From Bacteroidota bacterium (lineage in GTDB: Bacteria > Bacteroidota > Bacteroidia > UKL13-3): a stretch of 64,000 bases of DNA. The position numbers were made by a program, and so were the translations under genes. The notes under the pieces were generated by a model, which was not told the DNA's origin, made no database searches, and worked only from the letters and a program-made list of their open reading frames with translations. The stretch spans positions 1 to 64,000 of the forward strand of contig CANHGM010000003.1 of the NCBI GenBank assembly GCA_947460345.1. Direction: 5' to 3'. Shown here piece after piece: positions 25,843 through 33,614 of the stretch (position 1 is the first letter of the stretch; each line of letters opens with the position of its first letter).

Positions 25843-28155
25843 ATGAACAACGATTTAGTAATTTACATGATACCCCTTCTTGGTATTATTGGTTTAGTAG
25901 TAATGGCGGTAAAGTCTGCTTGGGTAAGTAAACAAGATGCTGGCGATAAAAATATGCAAGAGTTAGCTGGTTATATAGCTGACGGTGCTATGGCATTCTT
26001 AAAAGCAGAATGGAAAGTATTAAGTATTTTCGTTGCTTTTGCAGCTATACTATTGGCTTATTCAGGAACTATTCATGAAGTAAACGGAAAAGAAATCCAT
26101 TCAAGTTGGATTATTTCTATTGCATTCATCATCGGTGCAGTTTTCTCTGCTACCGCTGGTTATATAGGTATGAAAGTGGCAACTAAAGCCAATGTTCGAA
26201 CTACACAAGCTGCTCGTACCAGTTTAAAACAAGCTCTTAAAGTATCATTCACAGGTGGTACAGTTATGGGTCTTGGCGTAGCTGGACTTGCTGTTCTTGG
26301 TTTAGGTGGTTTATTCATCGCTTTCCTTTCAATCTTTGCCGACTTAGGCGATAACACTGTTAAAACAGCTATCGAAGTATTGACTGGCTTCTCTCTTGGT
26401 GCTGAGTCTATTGCTTTGTTTGCTCGTGTGGGTGGTGGTATATATACCAAAGCTGCTGACGTGGGAGCAGACTTAGTAGGTAAAGTAGAAGCTGGTATTC
26501 CAGAAGATGATGTGCGTAACCCTGCAACTATTGCCGATAACGTAGGTGATAACGTAGGTGATGTGGCTGGTATGGGTGCCGATTTATTCGGTTCATACGT
26601 AGCAACTATATTAGCTACAATGGTGTTAGGTCAAGAAATTGACGCAAGCTCTGACCATTTCAATGGCATGTCTCCAATCCTATTGCCAATGGTTATTTGT
26701 GGCTTAGGTATCTTATTTTCTATAGTAGGTACTTGGTTTGTAACCATTAAAGATGAAAAATCTAATGTACAAAATGCTTTAAACTTAGGCAACTGGGTTT
26801 CTATGCTAATTACAGTTGTAGCTTCATATTTTATTGTAATGTACATGCTACCTGATACCTTAAATTTACGTGGATACGAATTCACCAAACTAAATGTGTT
26901 CTTTGCTATAGTAGTAGGAACCGTTGTAGGTGCTATCATGAGTATTGTCACAGAATATTACACAGCAATGGGTAAAGCGCCTGTAATGTCAATAATTCAA
27001 CAATCTTCTACAGGCCATGCTACCAACATTATTGGTGGTTTGTCAGTAGGTATGAAATCAACTGTTATTCCTATTTTAACATTGGCGGCTGGTATCATCA
27101 CATCATATTATTTTGCAGGTTTATACGGTGTAGCAATTGCAGCTGCTGGTATGATGGCAACTACTGCTATGCAGTTAGCTATTGATGCCTTTGGACCGAT
27201 AGCTGACAACGCAGGCGGAATAGCTGAAATGAGCCAATTACCTCCAGAAGTTCGTGAGCGTACTGATAATTTAGATGCTGTAGGTAACACCACTGCAGCT
27301 ACTGGTAAAGGATTTGCTATTGCTTCTGCAGCTCTAACTTCATTAGCCTTATTTGCAGCATTCGTAGGAATTGCAGGTATTGATGCTATCGATATATATA
27401 AAGCTCCTGTTTTAGCTGGATTGTTTGTAGGAGGTATGATTCCTTTCATTTTCTCAGCATTGTGTATACAAGCAGTAGGAAAAGCAGCAATGGACATGGT
27501 TCAAGAAGTACGTCGTCAGTTTCGTGAAATTCCGGGCATAATGGAATATAAAGCTAAACCTGAATATGAAAAATGTGTTGCTATTTCAACAAAAGCCTCT
27601 ATAAGAGAAATGATGTTGCCTGGTGCTATTGCTTTAATCACACCGGTATTAGTTGGATTCACATTTGGTCCAGAAGTATTGGGTGGTTTATTAGCTGGTG
27701 TAACTGTATCAGGAGTGTTAATGGGAATTTTTCAATCTAATGCTGGTGGTGCTTGGGACAATGCTAAAAAATCATTTGAGAAAGGTGTATTGATAAATGG
27801 CGAGATGTATTATAAAAAATCTGAGCCACATAAAGCTTCAGTAACAGGTGATACTGTAGGTGATCCATTTAAAGACACTTCAGGTCCATCTATGAATATA
27901 TTAATCAAATTGATGTCAATTGTTTCATTAGTAATTGCTCCATATATTGTAGGAATTGAAGGAATTAAATCTACGCAAGGACAAACAGTCAATGGACATG
28001 CAACTGAAATGTGTTGCCCTGATCACAAATGTGCAGATAAAGGCGAATGCAAAGAAGAAGGAAAAGAATGTCACGCAAAAGGACATCAAAAACCCATTTT
28101 AGATCAACAAAACATAGATAACAGTTCAACTACTCAAGAAAATAAAGTTCAATAA
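25843..28155 (+). CDS. hppA: K+-dependent membrane-bound pyrophosphatase (ion pump)
   Basis: 770 residues from the ATG just after the promoter. It couples hydrolysis of pyrophosphate to pumping of Na+ and/or H+ across the inner membrane. About 16 hydrophobic helices are visible. The catalytic site starts near residue 205 ([18 protein letters not shown], then [16 protein letters not shown]). [12 protein letters not shown] near residue 481 has Ala where K+-independent enzymes have Lys, so potassium dependence is expected, which in this class usually goes with Na+ or mixed Na+/H+ pumping. After the last helix comes an unusual hydrophilic tail of about 60 residues containing five Cys within 22 residues ([15 protein letters not shown]) and several His. 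Confidence 0.95.
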   Translation: MNNDLVIYMIPLLGIIGLVVMAVKSAWVSKQDAGDKNMQELAGYIADGAMAFLKAEWKVLSIFVAFAAILLAYSGTIHEVNGKEIHSSWIISIAFIIGAVFSATAGYIGMKVATKANVRTTQAARTSLKQALKVSFTGGTVMGLGVAGLAVLGLGGLFIAFLSIFADLGDNTVKTAIEVLTGFSLGAESIALFARVGGGIYTKAADVGADLVGKVEAGIPEDDVRNPATIADNVGDNVGDVAGMGADLFGSYVATILATMVLGQEIDASSDHFNGMSPILLPMVICGLGILFSIVGTWFVTIKDEKSNVQNALNLGNWVSMLITVVASYFIVMYMLPDTLNLRGYEFTKLNVFFAIVVGTVVGAIMSIVTEYYTAMGKAPVMSIIQQSSTGHATNIIGGLSVGMKSTVIPILTLAAGIITSYYFAGLYGVAIAAAGMMATTAMQLAIDAFGPIADNAGGIAEMSQLPPEVRERTDNLDAVGNTTAATGKGFAIASAALTSLALFAAFVGIAGIDAIDIYKAPVLAGLFVGGMIPFIFSALCIQAVGKAAMDMVQEVRRQFREIPGIMEYKAKPEYEKCVAISTKASIREMMLPGAIALITPVLVGFTFGPEVLGGLLAGVTVSGVLMGIFQSNAGGAWDNAKKSFEKGVLINGEMYYKKSEPHKASVTGDTVGDPFKDTSGPSMNILIKLMSIVSLVIAPYIVGIEGIKSTQGQTVNGHATEMCCPDHKCADKGECKEEGKECHAKGHQKPILDQQNIDNSSTTQENKVQ

Positions 28156-28174
28156 AAACTAAGTATTAAAAAGA

Positions 28175-28693
28175 ATGGCTAAAGTAAAATTACAAGATAT
28201 TGTTGCTGTTTCAGGGCAATCAGGATTACATAAAATTTTGGGAAGATCAAGAACAGGAATCATAGTAGAAGCATTAGATTCAACTAAAAAGAGAATGGCT
28301 GTTTCGCTCACCACAAAGGTTTCTGTATTAAATGAAATTTCAATGTATTCTAAGCATGATGACATAAATCTTAGTATTATACTTTTAAATTTAAAAAATA
28401 GTGAAGTATCTAATCCGGGCAAAAATGCACAACCAGATGAATTAAAAAAATTCATGTTAGTAGCCTTACCTGATTATGATCAAGAAAGAGTTTATTTATC
28501 ACATATTCAAAAGTTAGCAAATTGGTTTACTATAATTAAAGATATATTAGACTATGAAGATTTAGAAAATGTAATTAATCCTAAAAATACTGAGGAAGAA
28601 ACTAAAACTGAAACAACAACTGTTGAAGAAGTAAAAGAGAAAAAGCCAAAGAAAACAACTAAAAAAGCATCAGAAAAGCCAGCTGAGGAATAA
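28175..28693 (+). CDS. DUF5606 domain protein
   Basis: 172 residues. The N-terminal 60 residues (KLQDIVAVSGQSGLHKILGRS, DSTKKRMAVSL) match DUF5606, a domain seen almost only in Bacteroidota. The C-terminal 45 residues are a Glu/Lys/Thr-rich, low-complexity tail. Cytoplasmic, function unknown. It lies 19 bases after hppA and before the ribosomal operon. Confidence 0.85.
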   Translation: MAKVKLQDIVAVSGQSGLHKILGRSRTGIIVEALDSTKKRMAVSLTTKVSVLNEISMYSKHDDINLSIILLNLKNSEVSNPGKNAQPDELKKFMLVALPDYDQERVYLSHIQKLANWFTIIKDILDYEDLENVINPKNTEEETKTETTTVEEVKEKKPKKTTKKASEKPAEE

Positions 28694-28696
28694 AGT

Positions 28697-28727
28697 TTTG
28701 ATTTATGATTGAAACGCAGTATTTTTG
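28697..28727 (+). promoter_or_regulatory. Consensus promoter of the rpsF operon
   Basis: TTTG at 28697-28700 and TATTTTTG at 28720-28727, separated by exactly 19 bases, match the Bacteroidota consensus TTTG-N19-TAnnTTTG. The leader to the ATG is about 30 bases, and no S6-S18-binding motif was seen in it. Confidence 0.8.
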
Positions 28728-28760
28728 CAGCCCTAAAAATTAACCAATATTCATATATAA

Positions 28761-29141
28761 ATGAAACAGTACGAAACCGTAATCATCATCACTCCTGTTC
28801 TAAGTGAAGAACAAATGAAGGATACCGTTGCCAAATACAGGCAGATGATTGCAAAAGAAGGCGGTGAATTGGTACACGAAGAATCATGGGGGTTAACTAA
28901 ATTAGCCTACCCTATTCAAAAAAAGTCTACCGGTTTTTACCATTTATTCGAATACAAAGCTGACTCTAGCTTTGTTGCCAAGTTCGAATTAGCATTCAAA
29001 CGTGACGAGCGTTTGATGAGGTTTTTAACAACCTCACTTGACAAGCATGCTATTCTTTACAATCAACGCAAACGCAATGGTGAACTTAACAGCCAAAAAG
29101 CTAAAAAGGAATTAGAAAAACAAGAATCAGTTAAAGCGTAA
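28761..29141 (+). CDS. rpsF: 30S ribosomal protein S6
   Basis: 126 residues. Typical S6 start [15 protein letters not shown], internal [23 protein letters not shown], and the basic [11 protein letters not shown] near residue 97. Slightly extended Lys/Glu-rich C terminus. First gene of the S6-S18-L9 operon, five bases from rpsR. Very few TATATA words, in contrast with less conserved genes around it. Confidence 0.97.
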   Translation: MKQYETVIIITPVLSEEQMKDTVAKYRQMIAKEGGELVHEESWGLTKLAYPIQKKSTGFYHLFEYKADSSFVAKFELAFKRDERLMRFLTTSLDKHAILYNQRKRNGELNSQKAKKELEKQESVKA

Positions 29142-29146
29142 TCAAC

Positions 29147-29428
29147 ATGTCAAGTAAACAAAAAGCAACCTCTAAAACACAATTTGCATTTGCGAATCAA
29201 AATGCAGAACCTTTAAAAAAGAAATATTGCAGATTTAAGAAAAATGGCATTAAATATATTGATTACAAAGATGCTAACTTTCTTTTAAAATTTGTAAACG
29301 AACAAGGTAAATTACTTCCTAGAAGAATTACTGGAACTTCTTTAAAATTCCAACGCAAGGTATCTCAAGCTGTTAAACGTTCACGTATATTAGCTTTAAT
29401 GCCTTATGTAGCTGATGGTTTAAAATAA
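29147..29428 (+). CDS. rpsR: 30S ribosomal protein S18
   Basis: 93 residues. Signature [35 protein letters not shown], then [10 protein letters not shown], is unmistakable. Partner of S6 in the 30S platform. 21 bases before rplI. Confidence 0.97.
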   Translation: MSSKQKATSKTQFAFANQNAEPLKKKYCRFKKNGIKYIDYKDANFLLKFVNEQGKLLPRRITGTSLKFQRKVSQAVKRSRILALMPYVADGLK

Positions 29429-29449
29429 TAATTAATTGAAAGGAAAAAA

Positions 29450-29893
29450 ATGAAAATCATTCTTAAACAAGACGTAAAGTCACTTGGATATAAAGACGAT
29501 GTATTGGTAGTAAAAAATGGTTATGCAAATAACTTCTTATTGCCTAAAGGTATGGCAGTACTTGCTACTGACTCACAACTAAAAGATTTAGCTGAGAACA
29601 TCAAACAAGCACAATTTAAACAAGACAAATTAAAAGCAAATGCTGAGAAATTAGCTGAATCTTTAGTAGATTTAACAGTTTCAGTTGGTGCTAAAGCTGG
29701 TGCTAATGGCAAAATATTTGGATCAGTAACTTCTCTTCAAGTAGCTCAAGCACTTAAAAATAAAGGCTTTGATATTGATAGAAGAAAAATTGTTTTAGAT
29801 AACGATATTAAAATGTTAGGTACCCATACTGCTACTTTGAATTTATTCAAAGGCATTCATGTTCCTATTACCGTTGAAGTAGTATCTGAATAA
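29450..29893 (+). CDS. rplI: 50S ribosomal protein L9
   Basis: 147 residues. N-terminal domain KIILKQDVKSLGYKDDVLVVKNGYANNFLLPKGMA, then the long connecting helix (residues 41-74), then the C-terminal domain starting at AGANGKIFGSVT. Normal length. Last gene of the operon and followed by a strong terminator. Confidence 0.97.
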   Translation: MKIILKQDVKSLGYKDDVLVVKNGYANNFLLPKGMAVLATDSQLKDLAENIKQAQFKQDKLKANAEKLAESLVDLTVSVGAKAGANGKIFGSVTSLQVAQALKNKGFDIDRRKIVLDNDIKMLGTHTATLNLFKGIHVPITVEVVSE

Positions 29894-29941
29894 AAAATAG
29901 ATTTAAAAAGTATTAGCTAAAAATAACTAATACCATTTGAT

Positions 29942-29973
29942 AAAAAATCCATACCATTCGGTATGGATTTTTT
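29942..29973. terminator. Terminator after rplI
   Basis: A 14-bp perfect stem AAAAAATCCATACC/GGTATGGATTTTTT around ATTC. Symmetrical A and T runs make it usable from both strands. Confidence 0.9.
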
Positions 29974-30146
29974 ATTTTAAGTAATTTTCAATTTTGAAAT
30001 GTCAAAATTAAATCGCTTAAATTTGTATAAGAAATTAATAATGAGACTCTAACACTTGTTAGGAATAGTCAAAAGATTTTATCCAAGCAACGAATCTCAA
30101 ATTTATTTCGTCTTTAAGTTAGTTCTCACTAATGGCAACATTTTAA

Positions 30147-30350
30147 ATGATTAAAACAATGCTTCAATCAATTAAAAAAAACTTACCCATCAGTTTTCTG
30201 AAAGTGTTATCACTTACAGTTTTCGGAATCATGAATATCAAAGCCCAAATATCGCAATCTACTATTGTTATTATTACGGGTTTGGTTTTGTTCCTAGTTT
30301 TCTTTGTTGCGTTCATTTGGATAAGAAAGAGCAACGGCAACGAAGTGTAA
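30147..30350 (+). CDS. Small signal-peptide plus one-helix membrane protein
   Basis: 67 residues: a basic N terminus, a hydrophobic signal-like segment ending in NIKAQ (residues 16-33), and a second hydrophobic helix (about residues 40-58) with a charged tail RKSNGNE. The layout resembles the N terminus of secreted membrane proteins such as CcoP or anchored cytochromes, but no further domain follows. It lies at the edge of a decayed region, so it may be a remnant. Family not recognised. Confidence 0.4.
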   Translation: MIKTMLQSIKKNLPISFLKVLSLTVFGIMNIKAQISQSTIVIITGLVLFLVFFVAFIWIRKSNGNEV

Positions 30351-30362
30351 CCATCACAAAAA

Positions 30363-30408
30363 ATTTTGCAATTTAGAAAGAGAAAAAAATCTTATTAAAT
30401 TGCAAAAT
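30363..30408. terminator. Hairpin after small ORF, possible terminator
   Basis: ATTTTGCAATTTA at 30363-30375 pairs with TAAATTGCAAAAT at 30396-30408 around a 20-base A-rich loop. It lies 13 bases after the stop of the small membrane protein gene. Confidence 0.5.
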
Positions 30409-30504
30409 AAAATTCTTTACAGTTAAAATCTGTAATTAAGACAGACAAACAATAACAGTGAGAGAAAGAAACAAAGACATTTCAAACAGCTTTAAAATAG
30501 TTAT

Positions 30505-30750
30505 GTATTTGAGTTTTTGAACTTAACTGAACCACACAGTGAAAGTAATTATAACGTGGACTTGATAAACAAATAAAGAATTTTATCCTCGAACTAGTAA
30601 AAGAATTCTTATTTACAGGAGAAGAATATAAGTTGCAATTTGGTAATAGCGACTTAATATAGAGTTGCTTTTATATTACCGAGGACTAAAATGTATGGTT
30701 GCGATTGAACTAAAAGCGGATAAGTTTAAACCAGACCATTTAGGACAGTA
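30505..30750 (+). pseudogene. Broken DUF1016 (YhcG-type PDDEXK nuclease) gene, C-terminal part
   Basis: Across frames the sequence reads VFEFLNLTEPHSESN, FILELVKEFLFTGEEYKLQFGNSD, and LLLYYRGLKCMVAIELKADKFKPDHLGQ. This is the core of the DUF1016/YhcG nuclease domain, with the E-x-K active site preserved in IELKADKFKPD. There are several frame changes and stops (TAA at 30573-30575, a frame change near 30580 and another near 30655). The N-terminal half is not visible, and the C-terminal end is cut by the IS256-type remnant at about 30750. YhcG proteins are often found near restriction systems or in mobile islands. Confidence 0.7.
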
Positions 30751-30983
30751 TCATAAAAATTATGATGACGGCTTCTTGGTATGGCTAGCTCTAGTTTGCC
30801 TCCATGACCTAAAACACTGCTCATTCGGTAGCCATTAGAAACGTCTGAATGTCCTGTGTTAAATTCATTTCGCTCAAATCTCATGATGCTCTCTAATGAT
30901 AATCTTAGTAACTCTTGATAGCCATTTTTTCCATTTACTATCTAGTTTAAAATTTCGGTAATTTGTGATTGTGTAAAGTTCAT
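30751..30983 (-). pseudogene. IS256-family (mutator type) transposase, N-terminal remnant
   Basis: The minus-strand reading MNFTQSQITEILN, a stop, then GYQELLRLSLESIMRFERNEF, DVSNGYRMSSVLGHGGKLELAIPRSR and HHNFY, fits the N-terminal region of IS256-type transposases (NGY, GKLEL, PRxR pattern). There is one in-frame stop and the catalytic part is missing. The fragment is joined directly to the broken DUF1016 gene, so the element inserted there and was later deleted. Confidence 0.7.
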
Positions 30984-31037
30984 TTTGTGTTTTTGTTGAG
31001 TTGTTTTCACAAAAATCGTCTTTTTGAACTTTACACA
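30970..31037. repeat. Inverted repeat at the outer end of the IS256-type remnant
   Basis: TGTGTAAAGTTC at 30970-30981 is perfectly repeated in inverse orientation at 31026-31037 (GAACTTTACACA). The outer copy, extended by GTCCCAAAAAG on the minus strand, looks like the terminal inverted repeat of the lost element. The inner copy includes the transposase start codon and might be a transposase-binding or autoregulatory site. Confidence 0.45.
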
Positions 31038-31109
31038 CTTTTTGGGACATTATCAGCAATTTACTATTTAAGTATGTAAAAAACTAATTACATATATACT
31101 TTAAAACAA

Positions 31110-32042
31110 TTATTTATATATCTGCACCACTTTCTCCCCTCCTAACGATTGACAAGCCCTATACATTCCTTCTGAATTGAAAGACATATATATATTGCCT
31201 AGACTATCGATAGAAACCAAGCCACCTTCTCCCCCTATTTTCACTAATTTATCGTGCACTACTTTGTCGCATGCGTCTTTCAAACTAAAGCCTGCATAAG
31301 CCATTAAACAAGAAATATCATGGGCTACCACCGCTCTAATAAAAAACTCACCATGACCCGTGCAGCTTATGGCACATGTTTGATTGTTGGCATAAGTACC
31401 ACTGCCTATAATGGGGGTATCTCCTATCCTATTGTACCGTTTATTGGTCATGCCGCCTGTGCTTGTGGCAGCAGCTACATTCCCAAATACATCAAGGGCA
31501 ACGGCTCCTACGGTTCCCATTTTCTTTTCTGAAGTATGGTCAAGAGCCATTCGTTGCTCGTCAATTATTTTTTGTAATTGATTCCATCTGTGTTCGGTAT
31601 AAAAATAAGCATCAGATTCAAAGTCTAAATGTATACTCTTTGCAAATTCTTCAGCACCGGCTCCATATAACATCACAAACTCACTTTGCTCCATTATGGC
31701 TCGGGCTAGTTTAATGGGGTTTTTGATGTTTTTAACTCCTGAGGTGGCCCCGCCATCAATATTTCTACCATCTACTATGGCTGCATCCATTTCGTGCTTG
31801 CCTTCGTGGGTAAACACTGCACCTTTGCCTGCGTTGAACAAAGGACAATCTTCCAATGCCACCACAGAAGCTTCAACGGCATCTATAGCCGAACCGTTTT
31901 TAGTGATGATTTCAGCACCAGCTTGCAAGCAATGTTCTAATGCTTGTAGATATTCTTTTTCTGCCGTAGCAGTCATTTCAGCTTTTAAAATGGTGCCGGC
32001 TCCACCATGTATCGCTATTCCGGGTTTAATATTATTACTCAT
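31110..32042 (-). CDS. Isoaspartyl peptidase/L-asparaginase (Ntn hydrolase)
   Basis: 310 residues. The start is set at MSNNIKPGIAIHGGAG, since a longer reading would overlap the preceding gene. The plant-type asparaginase signature is clear: IHGGAGT near the start, AGKGAVFTHEG, and the autocleavage site KKMGTVGAVALD with T177 as new N-terminal nucleophile. GSGTYAN and CTGHGEFFIR bind the substrate. It removes isoaspartyl dipeptides and/or hydrolyses asparagine. Four bases after dgkA in a minus-strand run. Confidence 0.93.
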   Translation of the reverse strand: MSNNIKPGIAIHGGAGTILKAEMTATAEKEYLQALEHCLQAGAEIITKNGSAIDAVEASVVALEDCPLFNAGKGAVFTHEGKHEMDAAIVDGRNIDGGATSGVKNIKNPIKLARAIMEQSEFVMLYGAGAEEFAKSIHLDFESDAYFYTEHRWNQLQKIIDEQRMALDHTSEKKMGTVGAVALDVFGNVAAATSTGGMTNKRYNRIGDTPIIGSGTYANNQTCAISCTGHGEFFIRAVVAHDISCLMAYAGFSLKDACDKVVHDKLVKIGGEGGLVSIDSLGNIYMSFNSEGMYRACQSLGGEKVVQIYK

Positions 32043-32046
32043 TTTT

Positions 32047-32403
32047 TTATAAATATTTTGACCATATATATATGCCCACACAAAAGGCTAATATTGAAGC
32101 CAACAACACTGCTGCTGCGGCTATATCTTTTGCTTTACCTGCCAATGGGTGAAAATTGGGTTGTGCTAAGTCTACTGTTTTTTCTATGGCTGAATTTAAC
32201 ATTTCTGCAACCATCACCATTACAATCAATATAGCTATAATGATAAAATCTTGTTCAGATATATGCAATATATAACTAATGACAAGAGCTAAAACAGCTG
32301 AAAGCAAATGGATTTTGGCATGCTCTTCTTCTTTAAAAAATATATACACCCCATTGAAAGCGGCTTTAAAAGACAGTATTCTTTTGGAGATATATTTCTT
32401 CAT
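32047..32403 (-). CDS. dgkA: Diacylglycerol kinase family membrane protein
   Basis: 118 residues. Three hydrophobic helices, the conserved EEEHAKIHLL segment and AEMLNSAIEKTVDL, are hallmarks of the DgkA/undecaprenol kinase family (active-site Glu residues included). It phosphorylates diacylglycerol or undecaprenol at the inner membrane. Between a membrane protein and an isoaspartyl peptidase with almost no spacing, so these minus-strand genes are probably one operon. Confidence 0.93.
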   Translation of the reverse strand: MKKYISKRILSFKAAFNGVYIFFKEEEHAKIHLLSAVLALVISYILHISEQDFIIIAILIVMVMVAEMLNSAIEKTVDLAQPNFHPLAGKAKDIAAAAVLLASILAFCVGIYIWSKYL

Positions 32404-32404
32404 C

Positions 32405-32875
32405 TTAATTTATATCTATGATATTGATATCAGTTTCCATATTATTAACTTCTTTGGAGATGGGAAATTTAATAAAGTAAAACCCTGAAATGGCTGTGAC
32501 TATATATATAGGGATGAATATAGTTGGTAACAAAACTGAACCAAAATTAATTGTATATATAATAAACAACCCTATAAAATCTATTAACAACAAACAAATT
32601 AAAGCCAAATATTTTTTTTGTTGATCCGTTTTTGATGATTTCAAAATGTAGAACAATACTATGCCATATATGATGATGCCTATAAGTACACCCACACCTG
32701 AAAAAAAAGTATATAGCAAGAAATAATTTTCAATACTGAACAACATTTCTGAGCTTTGTTTATTTCCTATATAAGAAAGATAATAAACATACGACATCAG
32801 AAAAGTTGGCACTAACAGCAACCAAAGCCAATTCAAGAATAAATAGAAAGTGAGTTTTTTTATAACCATGAACAC
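32405..32875 (-). CDS. Membrane protein of unknown function
   Basis: 156 residues with four hydrophobic helices (about residues 8-30, 50-76, 88-108 and 112-132) and an acidic C-terminal tail. No known family. One base after the rRNA methyltransferase gene and one base before dgkA, in the same direction. Confidence 0.7.
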   Translation of the reverse strand: MFMVIKKLTFYLFLNWLWLLLVPTFLMSYVYYLSYIGNKQSSEMLFSIENYFLLYTFFSGVGVLIGIIIYGIVLFYILKSSKTDQQKKYLALICLLLIDFIGLFIIYTINFGSVLLPTIFIPIYIVTAISGFYFIKFPISKEVNNMETDINIIDIN

Positions 32876-32876
32876 A

Positions 32877-33614
32877 TTATTGAGCTCTAAAAATATTGTC
32901 TAATATAATTGCCGTAGCCACCCCCACATTGAGCGACTCTGCATGACCTAAACGTGGAATAGTAACCGGATATTGTATCGAATTTTTTAATGCTTCGTTT
33001 ATTCCGTTGGCTTCATTCCCCATCATCATATAAAAAGATTCAGGGAATACCGTTTGATGTATATTTTGACCTTCTAAAACAGCCCCATAAATAGGCAATG
33101 GGTTGTTTTGTATAAAAGATGTCAGTTCAGTATATGCTATATTTACTCTAAACAATGACCCCATAGCCGCTTGAACTGTTTTGGGGTTGTATATATCAAC
33201 AGATTGATGGCTACAAATAATTTGATTGATACCATACCAATCAGCCAACCTGATGATGGTGCCCATATTGCCAGGGTCTTTTATATCATCTAAAATTAAA
33301 TTACATCCTTTACTTAACTTTATTTCAGATGGTTGAGGTATTTCAACCACAGCAATAACGGGTTGAGGCGTAACATAAGTCGAGATTCTTTCTATGGTTT
33401 TAGAATCAACTGAAATACATTTTATCTCATTGGGGCACAATGTTTGAAAATGTTCGAAATCTGAATTTCGCACAATCAGCTGATTAATCCGTAAATTTGA
33501 ACCGAATAATTCAACTACATTTTTAATACCTTCAACAACAAAAAGCCTGTGAATCTCACGAAACTTCTTCTGTTTCAACGACTGAATCAATTGTATTTGA
33601 GCTTTGCTAAGCAT
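32877..33614 (-). CDS. TrmH/SpoU-family RNA 2'-O-methyltransferase
   Basis: 245 residues. An N-terminal substrate-binding domain (KKFREIHRLFVVEG) is followed by the knotted SPOUT catalytic domain with NLILDDIKDPGNMGTIIRLADW, MMGNEANGINEAL and IPRLGHAESLNVGVATAI, the three SpoU motifs. It methylates ribose 2'-OH in rRNA or tRNA. Its start overlaps the divergent tamL start region by about 18 bases. Confidence 0.93.
   Translation of the reverse strand: MLSKAQIQLIQSLKQKKFREIHRLFVVEGIKNVVELFGSNLRINQLIVRNSDFEHFQTLCPNEIKCISVDSKTIERISTYVTPQPVIAVVEIPQPSEIKLSKGCNLILDDIKDPGNMGTIIRLADWYGINQIICSHQSVDIYNPKTVQAAMGSLFRVNIAYTELTSFIQNNPLPIYGAVLEGQNIHQTVFPESFYMMMGNEANGINEALKNSIQYPVTIPRLGHAESLNVGVATAIILDNIFRAQ

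Noticed and set aside
30049-30062. CTAACACTTGTTAG palindrome resembling minimal attC arms
   Set aside because: It lacks the long inner arms and the shared AACAGCAC and CTGCAAAACG blocks of the two attC-like sites; probably a chance palindrome or part of a regulatory region.
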